Assembly: GCA_910587475.1 (NCBI GenBank)
Contig: CAJUMR010000014.1
Coordinates: 1 to 64,000 of the forward strand
Reading direction: 5' to 3'
DNA length: 64,000 bases
Source of the DNA: an uncultured Muribaculaceae bacterium
Lineage (GTDB): Bacteria; Bacteroidota; Bacteroidia; Bacteroidales; Muribaculaceae
Positions within the stretch are counted from its first letter, which is position 1. Every line of letters begins with the position of its first letter. A program made the position numbers and the translations under genes. This document shows positions 51,371-60,224 of this stretch, in pieces. The notes beneath the pieces are model-generated. The model saw only the letters and a list, made by a program, of their open reading frames with translations, was not told where the DNA came from and ran no database searches.

Positions 51371-52840
51371 ATGAAGTTAAGATCTTTAGCATTTTCGTTG
51401 CTCGCCCTCGGCGCCCTCAGCGCTGCAGCCGGGCGCCCTCAAGTAGTCGCCCACCGCGGTCACTGGAAGCCCGAAGGTTCGGCACAGAACTCAATACGCG
51501 CTCTTGTCAAGGCCGACTCCGTCGGCGCTGACGCCGTTGAACTCGATGTGTGGATTTCGTCCGACGACGTTCTCTATGTCAACCACGATCCCTCGTTTCA
51601 GGGAGTTGTCATCGAGACCTCCGACTCCGCCACCCTGTCGAAACTTCGTCTCTCCAACGGCGAGCCGCTCCCGACCCTCGACAGCTATCTCGAAGTGGCG
51701 AAGAATCTTCGCCCCGATCTGGTTGTGGAGATGAAAACTCACACCGACCCAAAACGCGAGGACGTGGCCGTTGAAAAAGTAATCGATATGATAGCCGAGA
51801 AAGGTCTGACCGACCGCACCTGCTATATCACCTTCTCTCGCAACTCCTTCAACAATCTTGTAGCGATGAGCGGCCGCCCTGTGCAATTTCTCACAGCCGG
51901 ATCTCCCTGCGCGCTCAAACAGATCGGAGGCTCGGGAGCCGACTACCACATCAGCGTGTACAAATCTAACCCGCAATGGATCAAAGAGCTCCACGATCTT
52001 GGTCTTACCGTCAATATCTGGACCGTCGACACTCCCGCCGACATACAATGGTGCATCGACCATGACGCCGACTTCATCACCACCGACGAACCTGAACTCG
52101 CTATGGAACTCGTAAAGAAAGCCTGCGATCAGCGTGAAATGAAAATCATGACCTACAACCTGCGTTTCGGAGAGCTGGCCGACATGGACCGTATCGCTGC
52201 TGAAATCAAGGCGCAGAACCCCGATTTCGTTGCCATTCAGGAAGTGGATGTCAACACTAACCGCGCAGCCTCAAAACACAACAATGGTCTCAACTATGTC
52301 ACCGAACTGGCTCAGAGAACAGGAATGTTCGGCTACTACGGCCGCGCCATCGACTTCGGACCCGGTTACTACGGCGTCGGCATATTGTCACGCTATCCGG
52401 CAGAAAAGATCGAAAAATTCGAACTTCCCAACCCCGGCAATGTCGAACCTCGCGTGCTGCTGATGGGAACATTCGAGATGCCAGGACGCAAGTTTGTCTT
52501 TGCATCGACCCACCTCGACTACAGCGATCACGAAACCCGCAAGCAACAGGCGCGTTTCGTCTCTGAAAAGATGACTTCGGCCGACTATCCCGCAGTGCTT
52601 GCTGGCGACTTCAACGCCAACCCGTCGCAGATCTACATCAAGACTTTCAAGGCAACTATGAAAGACCTGACAAACACAGCCAAAACATGGCCTGCCGACG
52701 TACCCAAGGAAAAACTCGATTTCATATTTGCCTATCCTCCTCAGAATTTCGAGCTAAAATCATGTTTCGTGCCCGAACCTTCAGCCAAATCAGCATCCGA
52801 CCATCTGCCGGTCGTCTCTGATATAATAGTAAATTTCTAA
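51371..52840 (+). CDS. Secreted GDPD-EEP bifunctional phosphodiesterase
   Basis: A 489-residue exported protein. Residues 22-255 are a glycerophosphodiester phosphodiesterase (VVAHRGH with His28, then AVELDVW and NHDPS, and WTVDTP near the end). Residues 258-489 are an endonuclease/exonuclease/phosphatase domain (MTYNLRFG, AIQEVD, STHLDY, GDFNANPS, SDHLPVVSD) with all metal and catalytic residues. Both halves look active. The fusion points to successive hydrolysis of phospholipid-derived or sugar phosphodiesters outside the cytoplasm. The signal is SLAFSLLALGALSAAAG. Confidence 0.85.
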   Translation: MKLRSLAFSLLALGALSAAAGRPQVVAHRGHWKPEGSAQNSIRALVKADSVGADAVELDVWISSDDVLYVNHDPSFQGVVIETSDSATLSKLRLSNGEPLPTLDSYLEVAKNLRPDLVVEMKTHTDPKREDVAVEKVIDMIAEKGLTDRTCYITFSRNSFNNLVAMSGRPVQFLTAGSPCALKQIGGSGADYHISVYKSNPQWIKELHDLGLTVNIWTVDTPADIQWCIDHDADFITTDEPELAMELVKKACDQREMKIMTYNLRFGELADMDRIAAEIKAQNPDFVAIQEVDVNTNRAASKHNNGLNYVTELAQRTGMFGYYGRAIDFGPGYYGVGILSRYPAEKIEKFELPNPGNVEPRVLLMGTFEMPGRKFVFASTHLDYSDHETRKQQARFVSEKMTSADYPAVLAGDFNANPSQIYIKTFKATMKDLTNTAKTWPADVPKEKLDFIFAYPPQNFELKSCFVPEPSAKSASDHLPVVSDIIVNF

Positions 52841-52849
52841 CCTTTTGTA

Positions 52850-54127
52850 ATGAACAAAAAAACAGAAACTCCAGTGCTGCTGCTCACCGGCTATCTCGGC
52901 AGCGGCAAGACAACTCTCCTCAACCATATTCTCACCAACCGGAAAGGCATACGCTTTGCCGTGATAGTCAACGACATCGGAGAAGTCAACATCGATGCTT
53001 CACTGATTCAGAAAGGAGGCGTAGTCGGTCAGGACAAATCGTCAGACGATCTGGTAGCGCTGCAGAACGGATGTATCTGCTGCACTTTGCAGATGGATCT
53101 GATCAAGCAGCTCAGCGAACTGATAAGCTCCCGACGTTTCGACTATATTGTCATAGAAGCGAGCGGCATCTGCGAACCGGCACCGATCGCCCAAAGCATA
53201 TCGTCGATGCGCATGATGGACGAACAGTACACAGCCAACGGCATTCCACGGCTCGACTGCATCGTCACAGTAGTCGACGCCCTGCGCATGCGCGACGAAT
53301 TTGCATGCGGCGAAAGTCTGTCGCGTCCTGATAAAACAGAAGACGATATCGAAAACCTCATCATCGAACAGATCGAATTCTGCAATATCATACTGCTCAA
53401 CAAAATTTCTGAGGTCAGTGTCGAGGAAGCCGGACGAATCCGTGCAATCATCCGTGCCATACAGCCCAAAGCGAGGATCATCGAATGTGACTACGCTAAT
53501 GTAGATCTCGATCTGCTCGTAAACACCCGACTGTTTGACTTCGAGAAAGTGGCAACATCGGCGGCATGGGTCCGCGAGATAGAGCGCCCCGTCGATGACC
53601 ATGAAGAAGATCATGATCATGAACATGAACACCATCACCATGAACATGAGCATCATGAACATGAACACGAACACCATCATGATCATGAGCATTGTCACGA
53701 CGAAAATTGCTCCTGTCATCACCACCATCATCACCACCATGGAGAAGGAGAAGCCGAAGAGTACGGCATACAAACATTTGTCTACTATCGCCGCCCGGCA
53801 TTCGACATCCATAAGTTTGACCGCTTTTTGGCTCAGAACTGGCCGTCCAACATCATAAGGACAAAAGGTATAGTATATTTCAAACACAATACCGACATGT
53901 CGTTTCTGTTCGAACAGGCAGGTAGACAGAAAAAACTTACAGAATCAGGATTCTGGTATGCCACTGCTCCTGAAGAAGAACTTATTATGCTCATGCAACG
54001 TGAACCAGGACTGATGCGCGATTGGGATGAGAAATACGGCGACCGCATGATTAAACTCGTGTTTATCGGTCAGCATCTCGACCGTAAGGCCATCGTGAAG
54101 GCTCTCGACGACTGTCTCGCCGAATAA
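52850..54127 (+). CDS. COG0523/CobW family GTPase, zinc chaperone-like
   Basis: A 425-residue G3E GTPase: Walker A GYLGSGKTT (14-22), the metal-binding CICC motif (75-78) and a CobW C-terminal domain (about 305-425). Between the two lies a Asp/Glu/His-rich stretch (about 249-302), which also contains two Cys near its end and should bind zinc or nickel strongly. The family moves metals into client enzymes, often under zinc limitation. No Zur-type site was recognised upstream. The gene lies 9 bases after the GDPD-EEP stop. Confidence 0.9.
   Translation: MNKKTETPVLLLTGYLGSGKTTLLNHILTNRKGIRFAVIVNDIGEVNIDASLIQKGGVVGQDKSSDDLVALQNGCICCTLQMDLIKQLSELISSRRFDYIVIEASGICEPAPIAQSISSMRMMDEQYTANGIPRLDCIVTVVDALRMRDEFACGESLSRPDKTEDDIENLIIEQIEFCNIILLNKISEVSVEEAGRIRAIIRAIQPKARIIECDYANVDLDLLVNTRLFDFEKVATSAAWVREIERPVDDHEEDHDHEHEHHHHEHEHHEHEHEHHHDHEHCHDENCSCHHHHHHHHGEGEAEEYGIQTFVYYRRPAFDIHKFDRFLAQNWPSNIIRTKGIVYFKHNTDMSFLFEQAGRQKKLTESGFWYATAPEEELIMLMQREPGLMRDWDEKYGDRMIKLVFIGQHLDRKAIVKALDDCLAE
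53593..53757 (+). repeat. Low-complexity histidine-rich coding repeat
   Basis: Tandem CATGAACATGAACAC-like units code for alternating His-Glu-His-Asp residues within the COG0523 protein. This is the only sizeable simple repeat in the window and probably varies in length between strains. Confidence 0.7.
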
Positions 54128-54152
54128 GAGCTTGTTTCACAATAACTGTAAT

Positions 54153-54206
54153 ACCCGGAGGGCTGCGCAACTTTATATAGAAGCACAGCCCTCCGGGTCA
54201 TTTTTC
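54153..54206 (+). terminator. Terminator between convergent CobW-like and xerD genes
   Basis: 13-bp arms ACCCGGAGGGCTG / CAGCCCTCCGGGT around a 20-base loop, followed by CATTTTT on the plus strand. Confidence 0.82.
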
Positions 54207-54211
54207 ACCTA

Positions 54212-55138
54212 TTAGCGATTCTTTTGCGACCTGGCTATGTTGCGCGGATGATGAGTCAGAATCTCATCCCGCAGATGCGACTTATCGAGATGAAGATAGA
54301 GCTCGGTGGTGGCTATGCTCTCGTGGCCGAGCATCTGCTGGATAGCTCTCAGGTTGGCTCCTCCTTCGAGCAGATGAGTGGCAAACGAATGTCGCAATGT
54401 GTGCGGAGAAATGGATTTTCTCACGCCGGCCGCCTCAGCAAGCGACTTGACTATGTAGAACACCATGACGCGTGTGAGACGTTTGCCGTGTCGGCTGATG
54501 AATATCATGCCCTCCTCTCCTCTCTTTACAACAATATCAGAGCGCATTGCCAACCATAGTCTGATCTCGTCGAGCGATGTCCGGGACATCGGCACGAGGC
54601 GCTGCTTATCGCCTTTGCCGGTAACCATCAGTATGCCTTCTTCGAAATTGATATTATCGATGCGCAGATTGCACAACTCACTGACACGCAAGCCGCAGCC
54701 ATAGAGAGTCTCGATTATCGCCCTGTTGCGCTGACCTTCGGCTTTGGTCATGTCGATAGAGGCGACCATGTCGTCAATCTCGCTGACCGACAATATATCC
54801 GGCAATTTACGGCCTATCCTCGGACTCTCGAGCAAAAGAGTCGGATTAACCTCTATGAGGTCCTCGATAATCATGTAACGGTAGAGCGACTTTATGCCCG
54901 ATATTATTCTGGCTTGCGATCGCGGTGCTATGCCAAGTTCATGTAAATCGATAATAAACCCTTGCAGACACTCGAGATCGGCAGAGTAGATGTCACGCCC
55001 GACGTCGTCAAGCCACTGAGCGAGACGGTCGGCATCGGCGACATAATTCACACGGGTGTTTTCCGACAATCCGCGTTCGAGTGTCAGAAAAGCCATGTAA
55101 TGAGATCTAAGTATCTCATAATCAGGATGATTAGCCAT
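54212..55138 (-). CDS. xerD: Tyrosine recombinase XerD
   Basis: A 308-residue site-specific recombinase. The N-terminal SAM-like DNA-binding domain (about 5-95) precedes the catalytic domain with Arg151, Lys175, His246, Arg249, His272 and the nucleophile Tyr281 (GHESIATTELYLH). The length and lack of flanking mobile genes fit the chromosomal XerC/D-type dimer resolvase rather than a transposon integrase. It is the last gene of the pyrH-frr-DUF4294-xerD group, 21 bases behind DUF4294. Confidence 0.92.
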   Translation of the reverse strand: MANHPDYEILRSHYMAFLTLERGLSENTRVNYVADADRLAQWLDDVGRDIYSADLECLQGFIIDLHELGIAPRSQARIISGIKSLYRYMIIEDLIEVNPTLLLESPRIGRKLPDILSVSEIDDMVASIDMTKAEGQRNRAIIETLYGCGLRVSELCNLRIDNINFEEGILMVTGKGDKQRLVPMSRTSLDEIRLWLAMRSDIVVKRGEEGMIFISRHGKRLTRVMVFYIVKSLAEAAGVRKSISPHTLRHSFATHLLEGGANLRAIQQMLGHESIATTELYLHLDKSHLRDEILTHHPRNIARSQKNR

Positions 55139-55159
55139 AAAATCATAAGTTGTTGTAAA

Positions 55160-55795
55160 TCAAAGTCTTCCTTCTTCAACAGCACACGCCACACGTTCGA
55201 GAATGGCGTCCTCGCGGTCTTTTTCAGGATGGAATTCACCCTTCAGGCTGACACCGAAAAGTTTGCCGAAGCCTTGCCAGAAAGTTGCGCGGAACGATCC
55301 GAGAAAAGCCTTCACTATTTCGTAGCTTGTCTGATGGGTTTCTCTCTGTATGAGCTTTATCAGCACCTTAGCCTGTCGCCGCGAGAAACGCTTGAGCACA
55401 GGTTTGTACTGCTCGAAAATAGATTTTTCCATATCCTTAAGATACTTTTCCCGCTCTTTCTGAGTCGGAAAAGTCTCTATATATTCATATGTCTCGACCA
55501 AGGTCTCGGCTATCAGTTTGGCATAAGGCAAGAGGAGCTTGACGTCGCGGACTGTGCGCCAATAAAATTCTTCTTCCTTCTTATTCTTGAATTTCCATTC
55601 CTTGAAAACGGTTATACCTCTAAGATGTATCACCTGCACCGTGTCGCCGTCCTCGTCGATTCGCCAGGTGTAGCCCTGGACAGCCTTTTTCCGGGCAGAA
55701 CCGGGATTGTCGATGGTTCGCTGTGAAGCAGCAAATACTGTATTGGCCGCGAATGCGGCCAATACAGTCAATAATATGAGTCGGAGAGAAAGCAT
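55160..55795 (-). CDS. DUF4294 domain-containing protein
   Basis: A 211-residue exported protein (signal RLILLTVLAAFAANTVFAAS). The conserved core reads TVQVIHLRGITVFKEWKFKN, then EFYWRTVRDVKLLLPYAKL and KRFSRRQAKVLIKLIQRET, which is the DUF4294 family found only in Bacteroidetes. It is coupled to xerD and frr in one operon, a conserved arrangement in the phylum as far as I know. The function is unknown. Confidence 0.85.
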   Translation of the reverse strand: MLSLRLILLTVLAAFAANTVFAASQRTIDNPGSARKKAVQGYTWRIDEDGDTVQVIHLRGITVFKEWKFKNKKEEEFYWRTVRDVKLLLPYAKLIAETLVETYEYIETFPTQKEREKYLKDMEKSIFEQYKPVLKRFSRRQAKVLIKLIQRETHQTSYEIVKAFLGSFRATFWQGFGKLFGVSLKGEFHPEKDREDAILERVACAVEEGRL

Positions 55796-55812
55796 CGTGC
55801 TGATATAAACAA

Positions 55813-56373
55813 TCAGACGGTGAGAATTTCTTTTTCCTTGGCAGCGAAAATGTCGTCGATCTGTTTCAGATATTTGTCATGAAGTTTCTGAACTGACGCT
55901 TCAGCATCTTTTTCAACATCTTCGGGCATGCCTTGCTTGACAGCTTTTTTCAAACCGTCGATAGCATCGCGACGGGCATTTCTGACAGAAACTTTTGCCT
56001 GCTCAGCTTCGGCCTTCGACTGTTTTACGAGTGCCTTACGGCGGTCTTCGGTCAACGGCGGAATAGAGAGTCTGATAACCTCACCATTGTTTTCGGGTGT
56101 GATGCCGAGTTCAGAGTTGATTATCGCCTTTTCGATTTCCTTGAACATCGCCTTCTCCCAAGGGGTGATCGCTATGGTGCGTGCATCGGGCACAGAAACA
56201 TTGGCAACGTTTGAAACGGGCACAAGGCTACCGTAATACTCCACACGGATGCCGTCGATCAGTTTGGCACTTGCTTTACCTGCGCGGATGTGAGAGAGAC
56301 TGTCGTCGAGAAATGCAACGGCGAGTTCCATTTTTTCCTCAGCCGGTGCGAGATAGGTGTTTACGTCGGTCAT
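55813..56373 (-). CDS. frr: Ribosome recycling factor
   Basis: A 186-residue protein that splits the post-termination ribosome with EF-G. The typical sequence RAGKASAKLIDGIRVEYYGS, then RKALVKQSKAEAEQAKVSVRNARRDA is conserved over the whole two-domain length. It follows pyrH after 23 bases, a common bacterial order. Confidence 0.96.
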   Translation of the reverse strand: MTDVNTYLAPAEEKMELAVAFLDDSLSHIRAGKASAKLIDGIRVEYYGSLVPVSNVANVSVPDARTIAITPWEKAMFKEIEKAIINSELGITPENNGEVIRLSIPPLTEDRRKALVKQSKAEAEQAKVSVRNARRDAIDGLKKAVKQGMPEDVEKDAEASVQKLHDKYLKQIDDIFAAKEKEILTV

Positions 56374-56396
56374 AATTTATAGAGTTTTTATTGAAA

Positions 56397-57107
56397 TCAA
56401 TAGACAAGAGTTCCGATATTTTCGCCGGAAATCACTTTAGCGAGATTGCCGAGATGATCCATGTCAAAAACCACTATCGGCATTTTATTTTCTTTGCACA
56501 GAGCAGTGGCGGTAAGATCCATAACCTTCAGACCACGGGCAAGCACCTCGTCGTATGTGATTTCATCAAATTTGACAGCTTCGGGATCTTTTTCCGGATC
56601 GGCTGTGTAGACACCGTCGACACGTGTTCCTTTCAGCATGACATCAGCTTCTACCTCGATTGCACGGAGCGCCGAACCGGTGTCGGTGGTGAAGAACGGA
56701 TTGCCTGTTCCGCATGATATGATAGCCACCTGGCCTTTTTCAAGGGTTTCGATCGCCCGCGGTTTGCTGTATTGCTCACCGATGGGGAACATGTTGATAG
56801 CAGTCAACACTTTTGCCGGTTGCCCTATTGCTTCAAGAGCCGAACTCAAAGCCAGAGAATTGATCACAGTGGCAAGCATTCCCATCTGGTCGCCTTTCAC
56901 ACGGTCGAAGCCTTTGGCAGCACCCTGGAGACCACGGAAAATGTTGCCCCCACCGATTACGATGGCTACCTCTACATTGCTGTCGACAATTTCCTTGATC
57001 TGCATGGCATAGTCGGAAAGGCGGTTTGTGTCAATGCCGTAGCCTTGCTGACCCATGAGGGATTCGCCACTGAGTTTTAGAAGTACTCTTTTATATTTGG
57101 TTCTCAT
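56397..57107 (-). CDS. pyrH: UMP kinase
   Basis: A 236-residue amino acid kinase-fold enzyme that converts UMP to UDP. The start is the ATG at 57107 (MRTKYKRVLLKLSGESLMG), not the upstream frame that extends to 57230. GGGNIFRGLQGA and STAPF-equivalent SCGTGNPFFTTDTGSALRA motifs are present. Hexameric PyrH enzymes are usually inhibited by UTP and activated by GTP. It heads the pyrH-frr-DUF4294-xerD operon. Confidence 0.95.
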   Translation of the reverse strand: MRTKYKRVLLKLSGESLMGQQGYGIDTNRLSDYAMQIKEIVDSNVEVAIVIGGGNIFRGLQGAAKGFDRVKGDQMGMLATVINSLALSSALEAIGQPAKVLTAINMFPIGEQYSKPRAIETLEKGQVAIISCGTGNPFFTTDTGSALRAIEVEADVMLKGTRVDGVYTADPEKDPEAVKFDEITYDEVLARGLKVMDLTATALCKENKMPIVVFDMDHLGNLAKVISGENIGTLVY

Positions 57108-57206
57108 ATATTGGTTGTTTAAAATTTTCACTAACGCAAAAATAGGCAAAATATATGAGATAAGTTGATTTTTGCCCAATTTTATGTCAAGTACGGGATT
57201 TGTTCG

Positions 57207-57214
57207 TAATTTTG
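57207..57214 (+). promoter_or_regulatory. Putative -7 box of the LOG-hemD cluster
   Basis: TAATTTTG fits TAnnTTTG, 68 bases ahead of the ATG at 57282. No clear TTTG at 19 bases; assignment tentative. Confidence 0.45.
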
Positions 57215-57281
57215 TGATACAAAACAACAAGCATCATCAATATGGTCCGTCGTGCAATGTACCACGCTTTTAAACATTGAT

Positions 57282-57860
57282 ATGATCGAAAACAAAGCAA
57301 TAACAGTCTACTGCGCTTCAAGCGTAACGATAGACAAGCAATACTTCGAGGCGGCCGAACGCCTTGGCAATGCAATTGCCCGTCGTGGGCTTACACTCGT
57401 CACCGGAGCCGGATCGATGGGTCTGATGGGTGCCGTCAATGATGCGGCCGTCAAAGCCGGAGGACACACTGTCGGAGTGATACCTCAGTTTATGGTCGAC
57501 CGCGGTTGGCACCACAAAGGATTGTCGGAACTCATGATCACCGACAGTATGCACAGCCGTAAGGAAATGATGGCCCGACTGAGTTGTGCGGCGATAGCGC
57601 TTCCCGGCGGTATAGGCACCTTTGAAGAACTTCTCGAGATAATCACCTGGCGACAACTCGGTCTCTATGACGGCAACATCGTAGTACTTAACATCAACGG
57701 ATATTACGATGATCTGCTCAGAATGCTTGACACAGCTATAGCCCAACATTTCATGAAGCCAGATCACAGAAATCTGTGGAGCGTGGCCACCACCGTCGAT
57801 GAAGCGCTTGATCAGGCCTTGAATGACAACGCCATCTCCCACTTCTCCGACAAATTTTAA
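57282..57860 (+). CDS. LOG family protein (second paralogue)
   Basis: A 192-residue Rossmann-fold protein starting at the ATG at 57282 (an in-frame ATG at 57252 is less likely). It has AITVYCASS, LVTGAGSMGLMGAV and the catalytic PGGIGTFEE. This LOG/TIGR00730 group cleaves nucleotide monophosphates to the base in characterised cases. It is only distantly similar to the copy at 4529-5116 and lies in a different operon. The role is unknown. Confidence 0.85.
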   Translation: MIENKAITVYCASSVTIDKQYFEAAERLGNAIARRGLTLVTGAGSMGLMGAVNDAAVKAGGHTVGVIPQFMVDRGWHHKGLSELMITDSMHSRKEMMARLSCAAIALPGGIGTFEELLEIITWRQLGLYDGNIVVLNINGYYDDLLRMLDTAIAQHFMKPDHRNLWSVATTVDEALDQALNDNAISHFSDKF

Positions 57861-57875
57861 GAGGATGTTAAAAAA

Positions 57876-58724
57876 ATGGCACAATCCAACGATAGTATAA
57901 TCATAATACCGGATTCGATCAGCGTCGCCTCTCTCGATTTCAGACTTGACACCACCCTTCTCGAAAGCCGGGCAGAGGTGAGGACGGAGACTTTCGATTC
58001 GATCGAGCTGGCCTCGACGATAGTTCCGCCAGAAGATAATTGGCACACCGGTCTTGAAGGATCGTCACGCCAGGGATCTCTGTACGGCAATTCAGGAATA
58101 CTGACTATCATCGTGGTGCTGTTTGTCATTGTGTCGATGACATTCAAGGAGTGCCGCAAATTGTTTTCCCGTTTTGCCGATGATCTACGCAACAACAAGC
58201 ACCGCGAAAATGCCTTTGACGATCACGGCAGTAACGAGCCTCGCCTGACTGTTCTGACTATCGTCCAGTTTCTGGTCTACGGCGGTATACTGCTGAGCAC
58301 TATAGCTGTCGTCCTGTCGGGCAACACCGACAATCATCCAGATAACTTCGCCCACCTTGTGAAGAGCATAGGCCTGTTTTCATGCTATTATATTTTTGAA
58401 TTGTGTGCTTACAGTGTGGTAGGCTACACATTTGCCGGAAAAGAAGGCCGCAGACTGTGGATAAGGTCGCTCAATGCATCGCAGTCGATGGCCGGTGTTG
58501 GACTGATGATACCGGCGCTGCTGGCCCTCTTCTATCCCCAGAGCATCGCAGTGGTCGGCACGCTTGGATGTATCATATATTTATCGGCAAGACTGATATT
58601 TATATACAAAGGGTTTAGTATTTTTTATAAGAATATATTTTCGTTGGTCTATTTTATTTTGTACCTTTGCACTCTTGAAATTATACCCTTAATTTATGTA
58701 ATTAAACTCGCCTTACTTATTTAA
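57876..58724 (+). CDS. DUF4271 membrane protein
   Basis: A 282-residue integral membrane protein with six or more hydrophobic segments after an N-terminal soluble region of about 75 residues. GYTFAGKEGRRLWIRSLNAS is the likely conserved loop of DUF4271, a family confined to Bacteroidetes and usually next to hemD. The function is unknown. A -7 box for hemD lies inside the 3' end. Confidence 0.8.
   Translation: MAQSNDSIIIIPDSISVASLDFRLDTTLLESRAEVRTETFDSIELASTIVPPEDNWHTGLEGSSRQGSLYGNSGILTIIVVLFVIVSMTFKECRKLFSRFADDLRNNKHRENAFDDHGSNEPRLTVLTIVQFLVYGGILLSTIAVVLSGNTDNHPDNFAHLVKSIGLFSCYYIFELCAYSVVGYTFAGKEGRRLWIRSLNASQSMAGVGLMIPALLALFYPQSIAVVGTLGCIIYLSARLIFIYKGFSIFYKNIFSLVYFILYLCTLEIIPLIYVIKLALLI
58662..58669 (+). 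promoter_or_regulatory. Internal -7 box ahead of hemD
   Basis: TACCTTTG (followed by CA) is a typical Bacteroidales -7 sequence, placed within the last codons of the DUF4271 gene and about 96 bases before hemD. It suggests a separate hemD-rnpA transcript. Confidence 0.5.
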
Positions 58725-58764
58725 TAAGCTAAGGTGAATTTTTTAAGTAAAACGACATCTAATT

Positions 58765-59538
58765 ATGAAAATTAATAAGATATTAGTATCGCAACCCAAG
58801 CCTTCATCGGAAAAGTCGCCCTATTATGAAATAGCTGCTAAATATGGTGTGGAAATCGTGTTTCGACCTTTTATCAAGGTGGAGGGTTTAAGCGCCAAAG
58901 AATTCAGACAGCAGAAAGTCTCTATACCTGAATACACGGCAATAATATTTACGGCCAAGACAGCGATTGACCACTTTTTCCGTCTTTGTGAAGAGATGCG
59001 CATCAGCATCCCCGACACAATGAAATATTTCTGTACAAGCGATTCAATAGCCAATTATCTCCAGAAATATATCATCTACCGCAAAAGAAAGATCTTTTCG
59101 GCAAAGACCGGCAAGCTCGCCGATCTGCTTCCTTATATGCTGAAACACAAGAATGAAAAATTCCTTTTTGCTGTTTCAGATGTCAACAATGGCACAGATG
59201 CAGCCATACTCAACGACAATAATATCAACTATACCCGTGCAGCCATGTACCGCACGGTGAGCAACGATTTTACAGAAGGTGAAGCTTTCGACTATGACAT
59301 GCTCGTATTCTTCAGCCCTCAGGGTATTGAATCGTTGCTCAAGAACTTCCCCGACTTCAAGCAAGGCGATATAAAGATAGCGACATTCGGCGTCACCACA
59401 GCCCAGGCTGTCAAAGACGCAGGTCTTCGCCTCGATATCGGCGCACCCTCTCCTGAAGCCACATCTATGACCGGAGCGCTCGACATCTATCTCGCCAAAA
59501 CCAATCCAATAGAAACAACCGAACCTCAGGAAGCATAA
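58765..59538 (+). CDS. hemD: Uroporphyrinogen-III synthase
   Basis: A 257-residue two-domain HemD-like protein. The sequence begins KILVSQPKPSSEKSPYYEIA and includes IIFTAKTAIDHFFRLCEEM, KYFCTSDSIANYLQKY and FFSPQGIESLLKNFPDF, with the Rossmann-like alternation of the family. It closes and flips the linear tetrapyrrole. In many Bacteroidales that need exogenous haem it is kept for sirohaem or cobalamin-type tetrapyrroles or as a remnant. Confidence 0.82.
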   Translation: MKINKILVSQPKPSSEKSPYYEIAAKYGVEIVFRPFIKVEGLSAKEFRQQKVSIPEYTAIIFTAKTAIDHFFRLCEEMRISIPDTMKYFCTSDSIANYLQKYIIYRKRKIFSAKTGKLADLLPYMLKHKNEKFLFAVSDVNNGTDAAILNDNNINYTRAAMYRTVSNDFTEGEAFDYDMLVFFSPQGIESLLKNFPDFKQGDIKIATFGVTTAQAVKDAGLRLDIGAPSPEATSMTGALDIYLAKTNPIETTEPQEA

Positions 59539-59577
59539 CACCCGTAACCTGCTTCACAGGTCAACCGATTAAGAAGC

Positions 59578-60030
59578 GTGAAAAAATACGGATTAAATAA
59601 ATCTGACAAATTATGCAGCCCCACGGCAATAGACCAGCTCTTCAGCCGTGGGGCTCATGTTATGCAGGCCGACGAGGCGAAGTCAGCCATGGCATATCCA
59701 TTGCGCGCAGTGTGGCGGACCAACAGCAAAAGAGACAATGGTTCGGACATACAGTTTCTTATCTCAATACCAAAGAAAAGACTACGCCATGCTGTCGACC
59801 GTGTGAAAATGCGCCGCAGAGTACGCGAAGCCTACAGATTGAACCTACCGGATTTCGACATGCCTGAAGGAGACAAGACAGACCTCGCCTTGATCTACGT
59901 GGCAAATGAACTGAAAGATTACAAAACCGTTGAAAAAGCAATATGTCGTCTACTTCAGAAAATCAAAGATGAAAAAAGCATTGCGCAAGGCGACTGTTCT
60001 GCTGATCAGTCTGCCGATCCACTTCTATAG
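59578..60030 (+). CDS. rnpA: Ribonuclease P protein component
   Basis: A 150-residue basic protein, started at GTG 59578 because the family begins KYGLNKSDKLCSPTAIDQLF and no suitable ATG stands nearby. The RNR-type motif RVKMRRRVREAYR lies at about residues 79-91. It binds the RNase P RNA for 5' tRNA maturation. The 3' end overlaps yidD by about 62 bases. Confidence 0.9.
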   Translation: MKKYGLNKSDKLCSPTAIDQLFSRGAHVMQADEAKSAMAYPLRAVWRTNSKRDNGSDIQFLISIPKKRLRHAVDRVKMRRRVREAYRLNLPDFDMPEGDKTDLALIYVANELKDYKTVEKAICRLLQKIKDEKSIAQGDCSADQSADPLL

Positions 60031-60202
60031 ATATGCAATATCGCCGATGTTGCCCCCTGCATGCCGCTTCACACCGACGTGCAGCCAATATGCTCTTGAA
60101 GCATTGCAACGTCACGGTCCTCTGAAAGGGCTCTGGCTGACGATAAAAAGGATATGCCGTTGTCATCCCTGGGGAGGCAGCGGATATGATCCTGTACCAT
60201 GA
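59969..60202 (+). CDS. yidD: Membrane insertion efficiency factor YidD
   Basis: A 77-residue membrane-associated protein, started at the ATG at 59969 (MKKALRKATVLL) rather than at 59930. It has the characteristic ACRFTPTCSQYALEALQRHG and CRCHPWGGSGYDPVP. YidD works with the YidC insertase. The gene lies within the end of rnpA, as is usual. Confidence 0.92.
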   Translation: MKKALRKATVLLISLPIHFYRYAISPMLPPACRFTPTCSQYALEALQRHGPLKGLWLTIKRICRCHPWGGSGYDPVP

Positions 60203-60224
60203 AAAAACACCTGTGAAAAACATC

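Noticed and set aside
53593..53757. Short tandem repeats that could suggest a CRISPR array
   Set aside because: They are in frame within a GTPase gene and code for a histidine-rich loop; no spacers.
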